Program-made: the position numbers and the translations under genes | Shown here: positions 1-6,163 of the stretch, piece by piece | Position numbering within the stretch: the stretch's first letter is position 1 | Layout: each line of letters begins with the position of its first letter | The notes under the pieces: generated by a model | What the model was told of the DNA's origin: nothing | The model's database searches: none | What the model saw: only the letters and a program-made list of their open reading frames with translations | NCBI GenBank assembly: GCA_946414625.1 | Contig: CAMKPI010000092.1 | Location: forward strand, 1 to 6,424 | Direction: 5' to 3' | DNA: 6,424 bases | DNA from: an uncultured Spirochaetaceae bacterium | GTDB lineage: Bacteria; Spirochaetota; Spirochaetia; Sphaerochaetales; Sphaerochaetaceae

Positions 1-333
1 CACATCACTGACAGGATAGACGGCTCGGCGGAAATGGAGGACAGTTTCATTCTCGCGGCGGGCGTAGGTTTTGGGATCAAGCATAAGAAGGCTCTTCAGG
101 TGCGGCTCAATCTTGGTGTCGACCTGTTTAATGAGGGCACAAACATCGGGGAGAAAGACCCGAACGTGATGCTTCACATGGAGCTTTTGCCGTCGTTCAG
201 GCTCGGTATGTCGAATCTTTGGCTGACCGTTCCGTTCGAGGGTGCTTTCTCCTTCGAGGATGCGCATCATAACTCTTTGTTCGCAACAGGTTTGTATATC
301 ACATACCGCTCCGGCGAGGGCACCAAGAAATGA
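1..333 (+). CDS. C-terminal part of a predicted outer-membrane beta-barrel-like protein (5' end outside window)
   Basis: The frame is open from base 1 and ends with TGA at 331-333, giving 110 residues. The ATG at 34 is probably internal, because the frame is open upstream and no ribosome binding site precedes it. The protein alternates hydrophobic and polar residues in short stretches separated by charged or Gly/Asn turns (for example LQVRLNLGVDLF, LWLTVPFEGAF, SLFATGLYITYRS). This is the pattern of transmembrane beta-strands, and the last strand lies close to the C-terminus as in outer-membrane barrels. No signal peptide can be seen because the N-terminus is missing. The stop overlaps the start of the next gene in ATGA, so the two are probably translationally coupled and functionally related. 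No family is recognised. A periplasmic beta-rich protein is the main alternative. Confidence 0.7.
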   Translation, partial: HITDRIDGSAEMEDSFILAAGVGFGIKHKKALQVRLNLGVDLFNEGTNIGEKDPNVMLHMELLPSFRLGMSNLWLTVPFEGAFSFEDAHHNSLFATGLYITYRSGEGTKK

Positions 334-1565
334 TAAAAAGGATCGGGGTATTCTTTTCCTTGCTGCTTGTCATTGTATTTGCCTCTTCAGCGAAGGATTT
401 CAGTTTTTTCCTGAACGGAATTGACCAGCACCCGGAGATCTTGGGAGGATTCCTCCCAACTGGAAGCGGAGTCGGGGTGAATTATGACGGCTTTTCGTTG
501 ATTCCGGGGAATCTCACGCGCATTCGTGTCAAGGCTGGTGCCGGATATCTTCAGCGGCAGATCTTCCAGAATCCCGCGGATGGTTCTTTCCTGGAGAGCA
601 AGTACGAGAAAATCGGTATTTTCGACGAGTTCCATTTCACATGGAGCGCGGAGTTCTCGCAGGGTTTCGGCAATTCCTGGGTCGACGGAAAGGATTATTT
701 CACTGCTTACGCGGGCTACGAAGGGAAGTATGAGAGATTTCATGACTCCCTGATAATCCTTCCGGGCGGTGGAGGTTTTCCGAAGAAGGACGATTATAAA
801 ATATATCTCGGCGAGAAGAGTAAGGGACAGCCTGACAGTATTTCCGCCTTTATGGAAAGGTATGGGACAACACGTTCCTCTCAGATCGTATATCCGGATC
901 TGGCGGAAGACAGCAACTATACCAGCACCATCTACGCCGGAATGCGGCTCAATGCGTTGCGCGATACGTGGACGACGAGCGACGGCGCCGAAGTGAATCT
1001 GAAGGTTCAGGCGGCTCCTGATTTTATGAACAAGACATCGTCGTATTTTGTCGCCGAAGCCAGCGTGGTTGCCGCGCATACTGTTTTTGAATCGAAGCAG
1101 AGGCGAAACGCGCTTTTGAACAAGTTCTCCGTTGTGGTTATAGACCGCTTGAATATGACATTCATTGGTGGAGATTCGGTGCCGGTCTTTGCGTCGCATG
1201 TAAATTCGCTCGGTCGGAAGATGAGGGGGGTTGACAACAACTCCTACAACACAAGCTTCACTTACGTGAACAACCTTGACGTGCGTTTTTCCAGCCCTGA
1301 GCCGTTCATACATGGTATTTTTGCTCGGCTCAACCTGTTCCTCGATATCGGCTACGGCGCGGGAGAAATTTTGAATACCACGAAGAAAGGAATGCCAACT
1401 TTGGGTCAGGTGTCGCTTTTAGCCTCTACGGGCGGTCAGCTGGAGCTTGATATCTTTGATACTATCGATCTTGGATTGCAGGTGGCGTATCTTATGCATG
1501 GTGAGAATCTTCGCAACAGGGACGACAATGTTGTGGTGTCCGCGACTTTCTTCCTGGATTTCTAG
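330..1565 (+). CDS. Predicted exported outer-membrane beta-barrel-like protein, 411 aa
   Basis: The start ATG at 330 overlaps the upstream stop (ATGA), with GAGGG at 316-320 nine bases before it as a usable Shine-Dalgarno. Residues 1-21 form a signal peptide: MIKR, a hydrophobic core at about 5-18, and a likely signal peptidase I site after the Ala of SSA (residue 21). There is no lipobox Cys. The mature protein is rich in Gly, Tyr, Phe and alternating-polarity stretches, and it ends in VVVSATFFLDF. A terminal Phe in an amphipathic strand is the classic signal for barrel assembly by BamA. It has no long hydrophobic helix after the signal peptide. The role could be a porin, adhesin or surface antigen; I do not recognise a specific family. 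It lies directly downstream of another barrel-like gene, suggesting a pair. Its TAG stop interlocks with the stop of the convergent transferase gene, and its likely terminator lies at 1615-1645. Confidence 0.85.
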   Translation: MIKRIGVFFSLLLVIVFASSAKDFSFFLNGIDQHPEILGGFLPTGSGVGVNYDGFSLIPGNLTRIRVKAGAGYLQRQIFQNPADGSFLESKYEKIGIFDEFHFTWSAEFSQGFGNSWVDGKDYFTAYAGYEGKYERFHDSLIILPGGGGFPKKDDYKIYLGEKSKGQPDSISAFMERYGTTRSSQIVYPDLAEDSNYTSTIYAGMRLNALRDTWTTSDGAEVNLKVQAAPDFMNKTSSYFVAEASVVAAHTVFESKQRRNALLNKFSVVVIDRLNMTFIGGDSVPVFASHVNSLGRKMRGVDNNSYNTSFTYVNNLDVRFSSPEPFIHGIFARLNLFLDIGYGAGEILNTTKKGMPTLGQVSLLASTGGQLELDIFDTIDLGLQVAYLMHGENLRNRDDNVVVSATFFLDF

Positions 1566-2491
1566 TATAAGAGGTCGGATGAGGACCGGACAGAGTTCAG
1601 GATTTCTTCTATGCAAACCCCGCGAAGCGCGGGGTTTGTTTTTTTGTCCGTGCAGAGAGAGACGACATATTCCGGTGCCGCATCCGGTGCTGTGAAAGTA
1701 TAGGAAAAAAATCCATTTTCGCCGGATGCCGGGAGGCTCTTGTGGATGATATGAGTGAGGGGTACGCCCAGACGCTTTGCATAGGCTTCCTTGCGAGTCC
1801 AGATTTCAGTAAAAAGAATTTCGGTTCTGTTAGAGATTTCTGCGCCGTGGTCCGGGATGCGGCTTTCCGCGTTCAAAGCGTGTGAATCGGCGTTGTTTAT
1901 CAAGCCCGCCTCTGTTTTGGAGAAAAAGCGATTCGCAATTTTTTGTGCTGTTCCGCTTTTCGCTCTGCTTATTCTCTCAATGTCTATTCCGATACCTGGG
2001 ACTCCTCTCGGAGTGTGGAGGTCTTCCGCGGGGCTCTTCATCCCGCCGGATGCCGCGCTATACCCGGGACTATCCAAACGAATATCAGCCTCTCCGGGGC
2101 TTTCCTTTTGTGAGGATTCCATGTTTTTGTCTCTTAAATTCTTTTCCCTGCCTGCCACCCCGCCGAAAAAGACGGCGCAGGACGCCATCTTCCCTGAATG
2201 TGACAGAGAGAAGAGAATATCGCAATTCTCAAAATAGGGTTTTCCGTGCTTGTTCGTCACGATTTCCAGCGTATTTATGTCCACATTGTTTTCCCTGAGA
2301 ATGTGGGCAAGGAGGAGTCCCGCTCCGAGAGACGAAGCCTGCATGTCCCGATGCTTCGTCTTCAGAACTTTTTCCCGCCTGTGAGATGATACAAGGCTCA
2401 GAGCTTTTTCAAAGAGAGCGTCATTTTCCAACGGCGCGGTGTCGCAAATGAGGACTGTGATAGGGAAGAGGGCAAGACCGCTCTCAGTCAT
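1562..2491 (-). CDS. 4'-phosphopantetheinyl transferase, Sfp/HetI-like, 309 aa with an extra internal linker
   Basis: This family moves the phosphopantetheine arm of coenzyme A onto a conserved Ser of acyl or peptidyl carrier proteins, in the cytoplasm and with Mg2+. Family motifs appear in order: the early RREKVLKTKH and SLGAGLLLAHIL region (residues 38-65), KPYF (84-87), FSLSHSG (94-100), GIGIDIERI (166-174; D170 and E172 are the expected metal ligands), FFSKTE (189-194) and WTRKEAYAKRLG (231-242; K234, E235, K239). All key residues are present, so it should be active. Most relatives are about 210-240 residues. The extra length is mainly a hydrophilic, Ser/Pro/Gly-rich stretch at about 111-163 between the SHSG and GIGID motifs, plus a tail after residue 280. 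The ATG at 2491 lies inside the end of the transporter gene (8-nt overlap), so translation is probably coupled. No carrier protein or synthase gene is nearby, so the substrate cannot be told: fatty-acid ACP or a secondary-metabolite carrier. Confidence 0.92.
   Translation of the reverse strand: MTESGLALFPITVLICDTAPLENDALFEKALSLVSSHRREKVLKTKHRDMQASSLGAGLLLAHILRENNVDINTLEIVTNKHGKPYFENCDILFSLSHSGKMASCAVFFGGVAGREKNLRDKNMESSQKESPGEADIRLDSPGYSAASGGMKSPAEDLHTPRGVPGIGIDIERISRAKSGTAQKIANRFFSKTEAGLINNADSHALNAESRIPDHGAEISNRTEILFTEIWTRKEAYAKRLGVPLTHIIHKSLPASGENGFFSYTFTAPDAAPEYVVSLCTDKKTNPALRGVCIEEILNSVRSSSDLLY
1615..1645 (+). terminator. Intrinsic terminator of the outer-membrane gene pair, inside the convergent transferase gene
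   Basis: A perfect 10-bp stem (1615-1624 with 1628-1637; AAACCCCGCG against its complement) has a 3-nt loop AAG. It is followed by G and then seven T residues (1639-1645). This is the form of a Rho-independent terminator on the plus strand, 50 nt after the outer-membrane stop codon. On the minus strand the hairpin is followed by GCATAGAAG, not a T-tract, so it should not stop transcription of the transferase gene. The hairpin sequence is also coding: on the minus strand it specifies transferase residues 285-293. Confidence 0.85.
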
Positions 2492-4031
2492 CGCTCGCTA
2501 TTGCAGATAGCCCTCTCGCGACATTGCCACCCTTGCTTTCCACGCCGCGAGTGAGTAGAAGCATCATGAGAAGCGATGCCGCAAGCATGGAAGCGGAATA
2601 GACAGGCAGGGTGTTCCATGCGAGCGTGCGGGTCAGAATGAATCCGAGAAGGATCGGGGTTGTGGTCTGCGCGCCCATGCTTGCGGCGTAGTAATAGCCG
2701 GTGAAGCGTCCGATCTTGTCAGAGGAGCAGAGGTCCAGGACCATCGGATAGGACGCATTGAACACAAGAGCCATGCCGTAGCCTTTGAGAAGGCAGATTC
2801 CGTACAGGAATACGGGGAAGGCGTGCTCGCCTAACTCGTTCACAACCCCGGATGGACGCACGAACGACATGGTGGAATATGCAGTGAATGCGAATACAAG
2901 CCCCAGGAGTATGGTTCCGCGCTTTCCGATGCGATCCGCGATGTAGCCACCGGTGATGAAGCCCAGCATGGAGCCTGCTCCGGTGCAGATTATGAGAACC
3001 ATCGTCATTGCGCTGGACGAGCGGAGGTAGTAGATGACAAAGTTGCCGATGTAGGTGTTGAGTGCGTTGTCTCCCATGAACCACAGGAATTCGGCAGCGA
3101 GTATTGCAAAAAGCATCCTGCGACCTTTCTTTGTCATTTTTTCGCCGGGTTTCGCCTCGCTTTTCACAACGGTCATCTCTTCTCCTTTCTGCATGTCCGC
3201 GGCAAGCTCTTTTTGAAGCTTGTTTTCGTGGATGTTAAGGAAGAGCACCGCTGTAGAGAAGAGAAGGAGGCCTGCCGCAATCAAAAACGGCATCTGAACT
3301 GTGGCGATGCTCCTCGCCGAGTCGTGTGTGTTGATATAGCCGGACAGTTTAAACGCTATCCCAAGAATCGTTGCTGAGGCGCCTCCGAGATAGCCCATGA
3401 TATTGATGATGCTGTTTGCTTTTGTGCGGAGCGGCTTCGGGGTGATGTCCGGCATGAGGCTCACTGCGGGGTTGCGGTACATCATCATGGATATCAACAC
3501 AAAGACCATCGAGCCCACCATGAGGTGAATGCGTCCGTGGTGGAAAAAGTATGGAATGAGCGGGAAGACGACCGCCGAGATAATGCTTCCCGTGAGTATG
3601 TATGGCATGCGTTTTCCGATCGGAGTTCGCGTCTTGTCCGAGAGCCTTCCGAAAACCGGCAGGAGAATCAGAGCGGCGAGGTTGTCCAGCGCCATCACGC
3701 TCCCCACCACCCACTGCACGCGGAGGATTTTGTCGTTCTGTCCGCTGTGAAGCAGATCGAACGAGGAGAGTCCGTACATTCGGCGGGCGAATATGTCCGT
3801 GAGGAAGGTCGGGCACCAGCCGTCGTACACCTGCCACAGGAGGAGAATACCGAAGAATGCGAACCCGATGAGCATTGTTCTCTTCACGTTGAGGCGGAGG
3901 GTCGGGCTGGAAGAGCCCTGGTTTTCCGCCCCGGTGGCTTCTGCGGAGGAATCTGTGGAATTGTCAGAGACATTCGAACCTTTTGCGTTTTGTCTTGCGC
4001 TCACTGCGCCTGGGTTGTTTTTCTGTTTCAT
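2484..4031 (-). CDS. MFS transporter, SLC45/GPH-like (sugar-type symporter family), 515 aa
   Basis: This is a polytopic inner-membrane protein with about 12 hydrophobic segments, the first near residues 52-69. The cytoplasmic loop between TM2 and TM3 carries the MFS motif A as GRLSDKTRTPIGKR (128-141). The TRTPxGKR ending is typical of SLC45 and glycoside-cation symporter relatives. The second half repeats motif A as GGYIADRIGKRGT (361-373). A charged central loop at about 270-305 separates the two six-helix halves. The first 50 residues are a hydrophilic, Ser/Asn/Ala-rich extension, longer than usual. AGGAAAGGG (plus positions 4043-4051) is a Shine-Dalgarno 11 nt before the ATG. The relatives transport sugars such as sucrose or maltose with H+ or Na+; the substrate here is unknown. 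The TGA stop overlaps the transferase gene by 8 nt, so both share a transcript. Confidence 0.9.
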   Translation of the reverse strand: MKQKNNPGAVSARQNAKGSNVSDNSTDSSAEATGAENQGSSSPTLRLNVKRTMLIGFAFFGILLLWQVYDGWCPTFLTDIFARRMYGLSSFDLLHSGQNDKILRVQWVVGSVMALDNLAALILLPVFGRLSDKTRTPIGKRMPYILTGSIISAVVFPLIPYFFHHGRIHLMVGSMVFVLISMMMYRNPAVSLMPDITPKPLRTKANSIINIMGYLGGASATILGIAFKLSGYINTHDSARSIATVQMPFLIAAGLLLFSTAVLFLNIHENKLQKELAADMQKGEEMTVVKSEAKPGEKMTKKGRRMLFAILAAEFLWFMGDNALNTYIGNFVIYYLRSSSAMTMVLIICTGAGSMLGFITGGYIADRIGKRGTILLGLVFAFTAYSTMSFVRPSGVVNELGEHAFPVFLYGICLLKGYGMALVFNASYPMVLDLCSSDKIGRFTGYYYAASMGAQTTTPILLGFILTRTLAWNTLPVYSASMLAASLLMMLLLTRGVESKGGNVARGLSAIASDD

Positions 4032-4049
4032 TTATGTTCTTGCCCTTTC

Positions 4050-4085
4050 CTGTCTGTGTCTTATTCTGTGTCTTAGACTGTGTCT
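4050..4085 (-). repeat. Three 12-nt tandem repeats in the leader of the transporter gene
   Basis: Reading the minus strand, the units are AGACACAGTCTA, AGACACAGAATA and AGACACAGACAG, head to tail with no gap. The first eight bases are identical in all three. They occupy most of the noncoding gap between the LUD gene and the transporter gene, and the last unit runs into the Shine-Dalgarno AGGAAAGGG. The repeat phase is exact. The function is unknown: possibilities are a regulatory protein or RNA-binding array, or simple slippage expansion. Confidence 0.75.
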
Positions 4086-4101
4086 CGCCCGGAAAATGCC
4101 G

Positions 4102-4119
4102 TGGGCTTTCAGTAGCCCA
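4102..4119 (-). other. Small hairpin spanning the stop codon of the LUD gene
   Basis: TGGGCT (4102-4107) and AGCCCA (4114-4119) form a 6-bp stem with a 6-nt loop that includes part of the TGA stop. On the minus strand only a TTTT run follows about 7 nt later, so it is a poor terminator. It may protect the 3' end or partly attenuate read-through into the transporter gene, or it may be chance. Confidence 0.3.
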
Positions 4120-4846
4120 GCTCTTCACCCACGATGATCACATGGATCCTGTCTTTGACCCGCTGAAATCCGCTCACAACGCTGTTCGAGCAGATGGATT
4201 CGCCGCAGAGCCCGGCAGGAAGTGCCATGAGTTCCCGCGGGTCGCAGAAATCTTTTATGCAGTGCCCGTTTTTCTCGCAGAACGAACCTGTGTCAAGCCG
4301 GACGGTGTTTGCGGGGCAGGCGATTTTTTTCACCCGCACAACGGCGGAGGCCAGGTCCGGTACAATCTTGTTGAATCCCGCTATGACTATCACTCTTTTC
4401 GGACCGAAAATCAGCGCGGACACTCGGTTTCCGTTGCCGTCAACGTTGTAAAGACAGCCGCCCTCGGTGATTGCGTTGCTGCTCATGATGAACGTGTCAG
4501 CCGTGAGCGCGGCTCTCTGGCGCTCCTTTTTCTCCTCAGGCGTTGCAGCCGTGTCGGTCGGAAGACCTCTCTCCCTGCGCCTTCGCGCTTCGTCTTCGGT
4601 GAGTGCGGTGCTGTTCCGGTCGATGAAACGGTATTTCCCGTTTTTGACGAGATCCATCGCTCCGATTTGCGCGAGGGTGACAGAGCCCCCGACCCCTATG
4701 GTTTCGCCTTCGACAAGCATTGACGAGAGGAGGGCGAGAGCCGTCTCTTTTGTCGGCGTGTAGAATGCCGGCATATTATTTTTTTTGAGGTTCTCGATTG
4801 TGCGGCTGATTCTCATGTTCACGATTTTGGAAAGGTTCGGTTCCAT
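4109..4846 (-). CDS. LUD-domain protein (LutC/YkgG, DUF162 superfamily), 245 aa
   Basis: LUD-domain proteins include LutB and LutC, subunits of the bacterial L-lactate oxidation complex, but many stand-alone members have no proven role. Family features seen: an N-terminal helical region, GVGGSVTL (51-58), an Arg/Glu-rich stretch (86-110), and the core TADTFIMSSNAITEGG (115-130) followed by NVDGNGNRVSALIFGPKRVI (134-153) and IAGFNKIV (155-162). The C-terminal part has a row of Cys residues (177, 190, 196, 201, 214, 219), which could bind a metal but do not match the CxxCxxC ferredoxin pattern of LutB. The start is supported by GGGAG (plus positions 4853-4857) six bases upstream. No lutA- or lutB-like gene is next to it. 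It may lead an operon with the transporter 77 nt downstream. It is often annotated as lactate utilisation protein; I would not assert lactate as substrate. Confidence 0.88.
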   Translation of the reverse strand: MEPNLSKIVNMRISRTIENLKKNNMPAFYTPTKETALALLSSMLVEGETIGVGGSVTLAQIGAMDLVKNGKYRFIDRNSTALTEDEARRRRERGLPTDTAATPEEKKERQRAALTADTFIMSSNAITEGGCLYNVDGNGNRVSALIFGPKRVIVIAGFNKIVPDLASAVVRVKKIACPANTVRLDTGSFCEKNGHCIKDFCDPRELMALPAGLCGESICSNSVVSGFQRVKDRIHVIIVGEELGY

Positions 4847-4900
4847 GCTCCGCTCCCAGAGCCGACGTTTTCACACAATAGGTGCGGTAACATCAGCAAG

Positions 4901-4942
4901 TTGTATTTTTTTTGTGTAATCATAATAATTGTAACTTATAAT
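4901..4942 (+). promoter_or_regulatory. asnA: Candidate promoter(s) for asnA
   Basis: This is an AT-rich stretch in the divergent gap. Option 1: TTGTAT (4901-4906), 17-nt spacer, AATAAT (4924-4929), which leaves a leader of about 23 nt that keeps the ribosome binding site. Option 2: a perfect TATAAT at 4937-4942 with a weak TTGTGT at 4912-4917 (19-nt spacer). That would start the transcript near 4949 and lose most of the Shine-Dalgarno. Option 1 fits better with the strong AGGAG. A T8 run (4906-4913) lies between the elements. No clear operator is seen, and no convincing promoter is visible for the divergent LUD gene. Confidence 0.5.
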
Positions 4943-4944
4943 TT

Positions 4945-4949
4945 AGGAG
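4945..4949 (+). promoter_or_regulatory. asnA: Ribosome binding site of asnA
   Basis: AGGAG lies nine bases before the ATG at 4959 in an A-rich, unstructured leader. It fixes the start codon and predicts efficient translation. Confidence 0.8.
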
Positions 4950-4958
4950 AAAACAACA

Positions 4959-5966
4959 ATGAGCGTCAAAATACCGCAGGGCTACAAGAGTCTTTTGGAT
5001 CAGAAAAACACGGAGCGAGCGATAAAATTCGTAAAGGACACGTTTGAACGCGAGCTGTCGTCGGAGCTTCGACTGTCGAGGGTGACAAGCACGCTTTTCG
5101 TGCCGGTGGGGAGCGGTATCAATGACGACCTCTCCGGAGTGGAAAGGCCGGTGCGCTTCCGGTTGGGGCGCATGGGTGACAAAGAGATGGAGGTGGTGCA
5201 TTCGCTGGCAAAGTGGAAGCGGATGGTTCTCGCCGACCACGGCTATGCGGCAGGTCACGGAATTTATACGGATATGAACGCCATCCGTGCGGATGACATG
5301 ATGGATAACAAGCATTCGATCTATGTTGATCAGTGGGATTGGGAGGCTGTTATCTCTGAATCTGACCGGAATCTGGACTATCTTAAACGGACTGTCAGGA
5401 AAATCTGGCAGGCAATAAAGAGAACGGAATTTCTTGTGGGGGAGTATTACCCTATGATGAATCCGACTCTTCCCGAGGAAATTACGTTTGTGACCTCGCA
5501 GGAATTGTGCGATAAGTATCCTGATCTGACTCCGGAGGAGAGGGAGAACGAGGCGGCCCGGCAATTTGGGGCGATTTTTGTCATCGGGATCGGGGCTCCG
5601 CTGTCGGATGGAGAAGTGCACGGCATGAGGGCTCCGGACTATGATGACTGGCATCTGAACGGGGACATCATCGTCTGGGATACTGTGCGGGAGGATTCTC
5701 TGGAGCTCTCCTCGATGGGAATCCGGGTGAACCGCGAGGTTCTTTTGGAGCAGCTGAAGGCAAGTGGAAAAGAGGAGAGGCTTTCGCTGTACTGGCATAA
5801 GAGGCTTTTGAACGGCGATTTCCCCGAGACGATTGGAGGCGGAATAGGGCAGTCGAGGCTCTGTATGCTCCTCCTCCACAAGGCTCATATAGGCGAGGTG
5901 CAGGCTTCGGTTTGGAGCGACGAGGACAGAGCGGCTTGTCAAAAAGCGGGTATAGCGTTGATGTAG
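4959..5966 (+). CDS. asnA: Aspartate--ammonia ligase (asparagine synthetase A), 335 aa
   Basis: AsnA makes asparagine from aspartate, ammonia and ATP (to AMP and pyrophosphate) in the cytoplasm. It is related to class II aminoacyl-tRNA synthetases and works as a homodimer. Length is normal (E. coli AsnA is 330 residues) and the match is collinear. Visible family blocks include HSLAKWKR (81-88), YVDQWDWE (122-129), TFVTSQEL (176-183), RAPDYDDW (224-231), LNGDIIVW (233-240), ELSSMGIRV (249-257), TIGGGIGQSRL (291-301; the class II motif 3 Arg region) and HIGEVQASVW (320-329). A short segment after DYDDW, present in the E. coli protein, is absent here. The start is supported by AGGAG nine bases upstream. 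The gene appears monocistronic, with an AT-rich promoter region ahead and a strong terminator 36 nt after the stop. No AsnC-type regulator gene is in the window. Confidence 0.98.
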   Translation: MSVKIPQGYKSLLDQKNTERAIKFVKDTFERELSSELRLSRVTSTLFVPVGSGINDDLSGVERPVRFRLGRMGDKEMEVVHSLAKWKRMVLADHGYAAGHGIYTDMNAIRADDMMDNKHSIYVDQWDWEAVISESDRNLDYLKRTVRKIWQAIKRTEFLVGEYYPMMNPTLPEEITFVTSQELCDKYPDLTPEERENEAARQFGAIFVIGIGAPLSDGEVHGMRAPDYDDWHLNGDIIVWDTVREDSLELSSMGIRVNREVLLEQLKASGKEERLSLYWHKRLLNGDFPETIGGGIGQSRLCMLLLHKAHIGEVQASVWSDEDRAACQKAGIALM

Positions 5967-6001
5967 GCCTGTGAATTTGTTTATAAGGAACCAGGGTTTA
6001 T

Positions 6002-6046
6002 AAAAGGGGGGGCTGCCTTTTGAGTGCGGCAGCCCCCCCCTTTTTT
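6002..6046 (+). terminator. asnA: Strong intrinsic terminator after asnA, probably bidirectional
   Basis: A 12-bp GC-rich stem pairs 6006-6017 (seven G then CTGCC) with 6028-6039 (GGCAG then C run) around the 10-nt loop TTTTGAGTGC. Six T residues follow (6041-6046). On the other strand the hairpin is followed by TTTTATAAA, so it can also stop transcripts from the convergent repetitive-protein gene at the right edge. The G run is seven and the C run eight, leaving one unpaired C. Confidence 0.92.
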
Positions 6047-6084
6047 GCGATCAGGTTGTATTCAAAAGAGGATTGTGCAGGATT

Positions 6085-6104
6085 TCATGATTGAAAAATC
6101 ATGA
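6085..6104. repeat. Perfect 8-bp inverted repeat with GAAA loop
   Basis: TCATGATT (6085-6092) and AATCATGA (6097-6104) pair perfectly around GAAA (6093-6096). In a plus-strand RNA this would be a GNRA tetraloop. No T-tract follows on either strand, so it is not a typical terminator. It lies in the gap between two convergent genes, 60 nt beyond the stop of the repetitive protein in that gene's direction. It may be a 3'-end RNA structure or a protein-binding palindrome. The rest of 6047-6163 shows no gene. Confidence 0.5.
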
Positions 6105-6163
6105 TAGAAACAGAGCCTCTTATGAAACAAATCCATCAGTTTTTTTTGAATCAGCGTAGCGCT

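Noticed and set aside
387..1313. 308-codon minus-strand open frame antisense to the outer-membrane gene
   Set aside because: It lies wholly opposite a gene with a signal peptide, coupled start and barrel-like C-terminus. Its Arg/His-rich translation has no recognisable domain, as expected from codon bias shadows.
1720..2055. Direct repeat CGCCGGATGCCG at 1720-1731 and 2044-2055 in the transferase gene
   Set aside because: It is only 12 bp, GC-rich and in the same codon phase (both give an Ala-Ser-Gly segment), so coincidence or codon bias is the simpler explanation.
3983..4723. 246-codon plus-strand frame opposite the LUD gene
   Set aside because: The LUD gene has clear family motifs and a Shine-Dalgarno, while this frame has no domain and crosses the noncoding gap and repeats.
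4920..5942. 340-codon minus-strand open frame covering almost all of asnA
   Set aside because: It mirrors the highly conserved asnA frame. Its product is His/Pro/Arg-rich and unlike any family I recognise, so it is a shadow despite its length.
5979..6003. Direct repeat GTTTATAA at 5979-5986 and 5996-6003 before the asnA terminator
   Set aside because: It is short, AT-rich and has no inverted repeats or gene nearby to suggest an attachment site or insertion scar.
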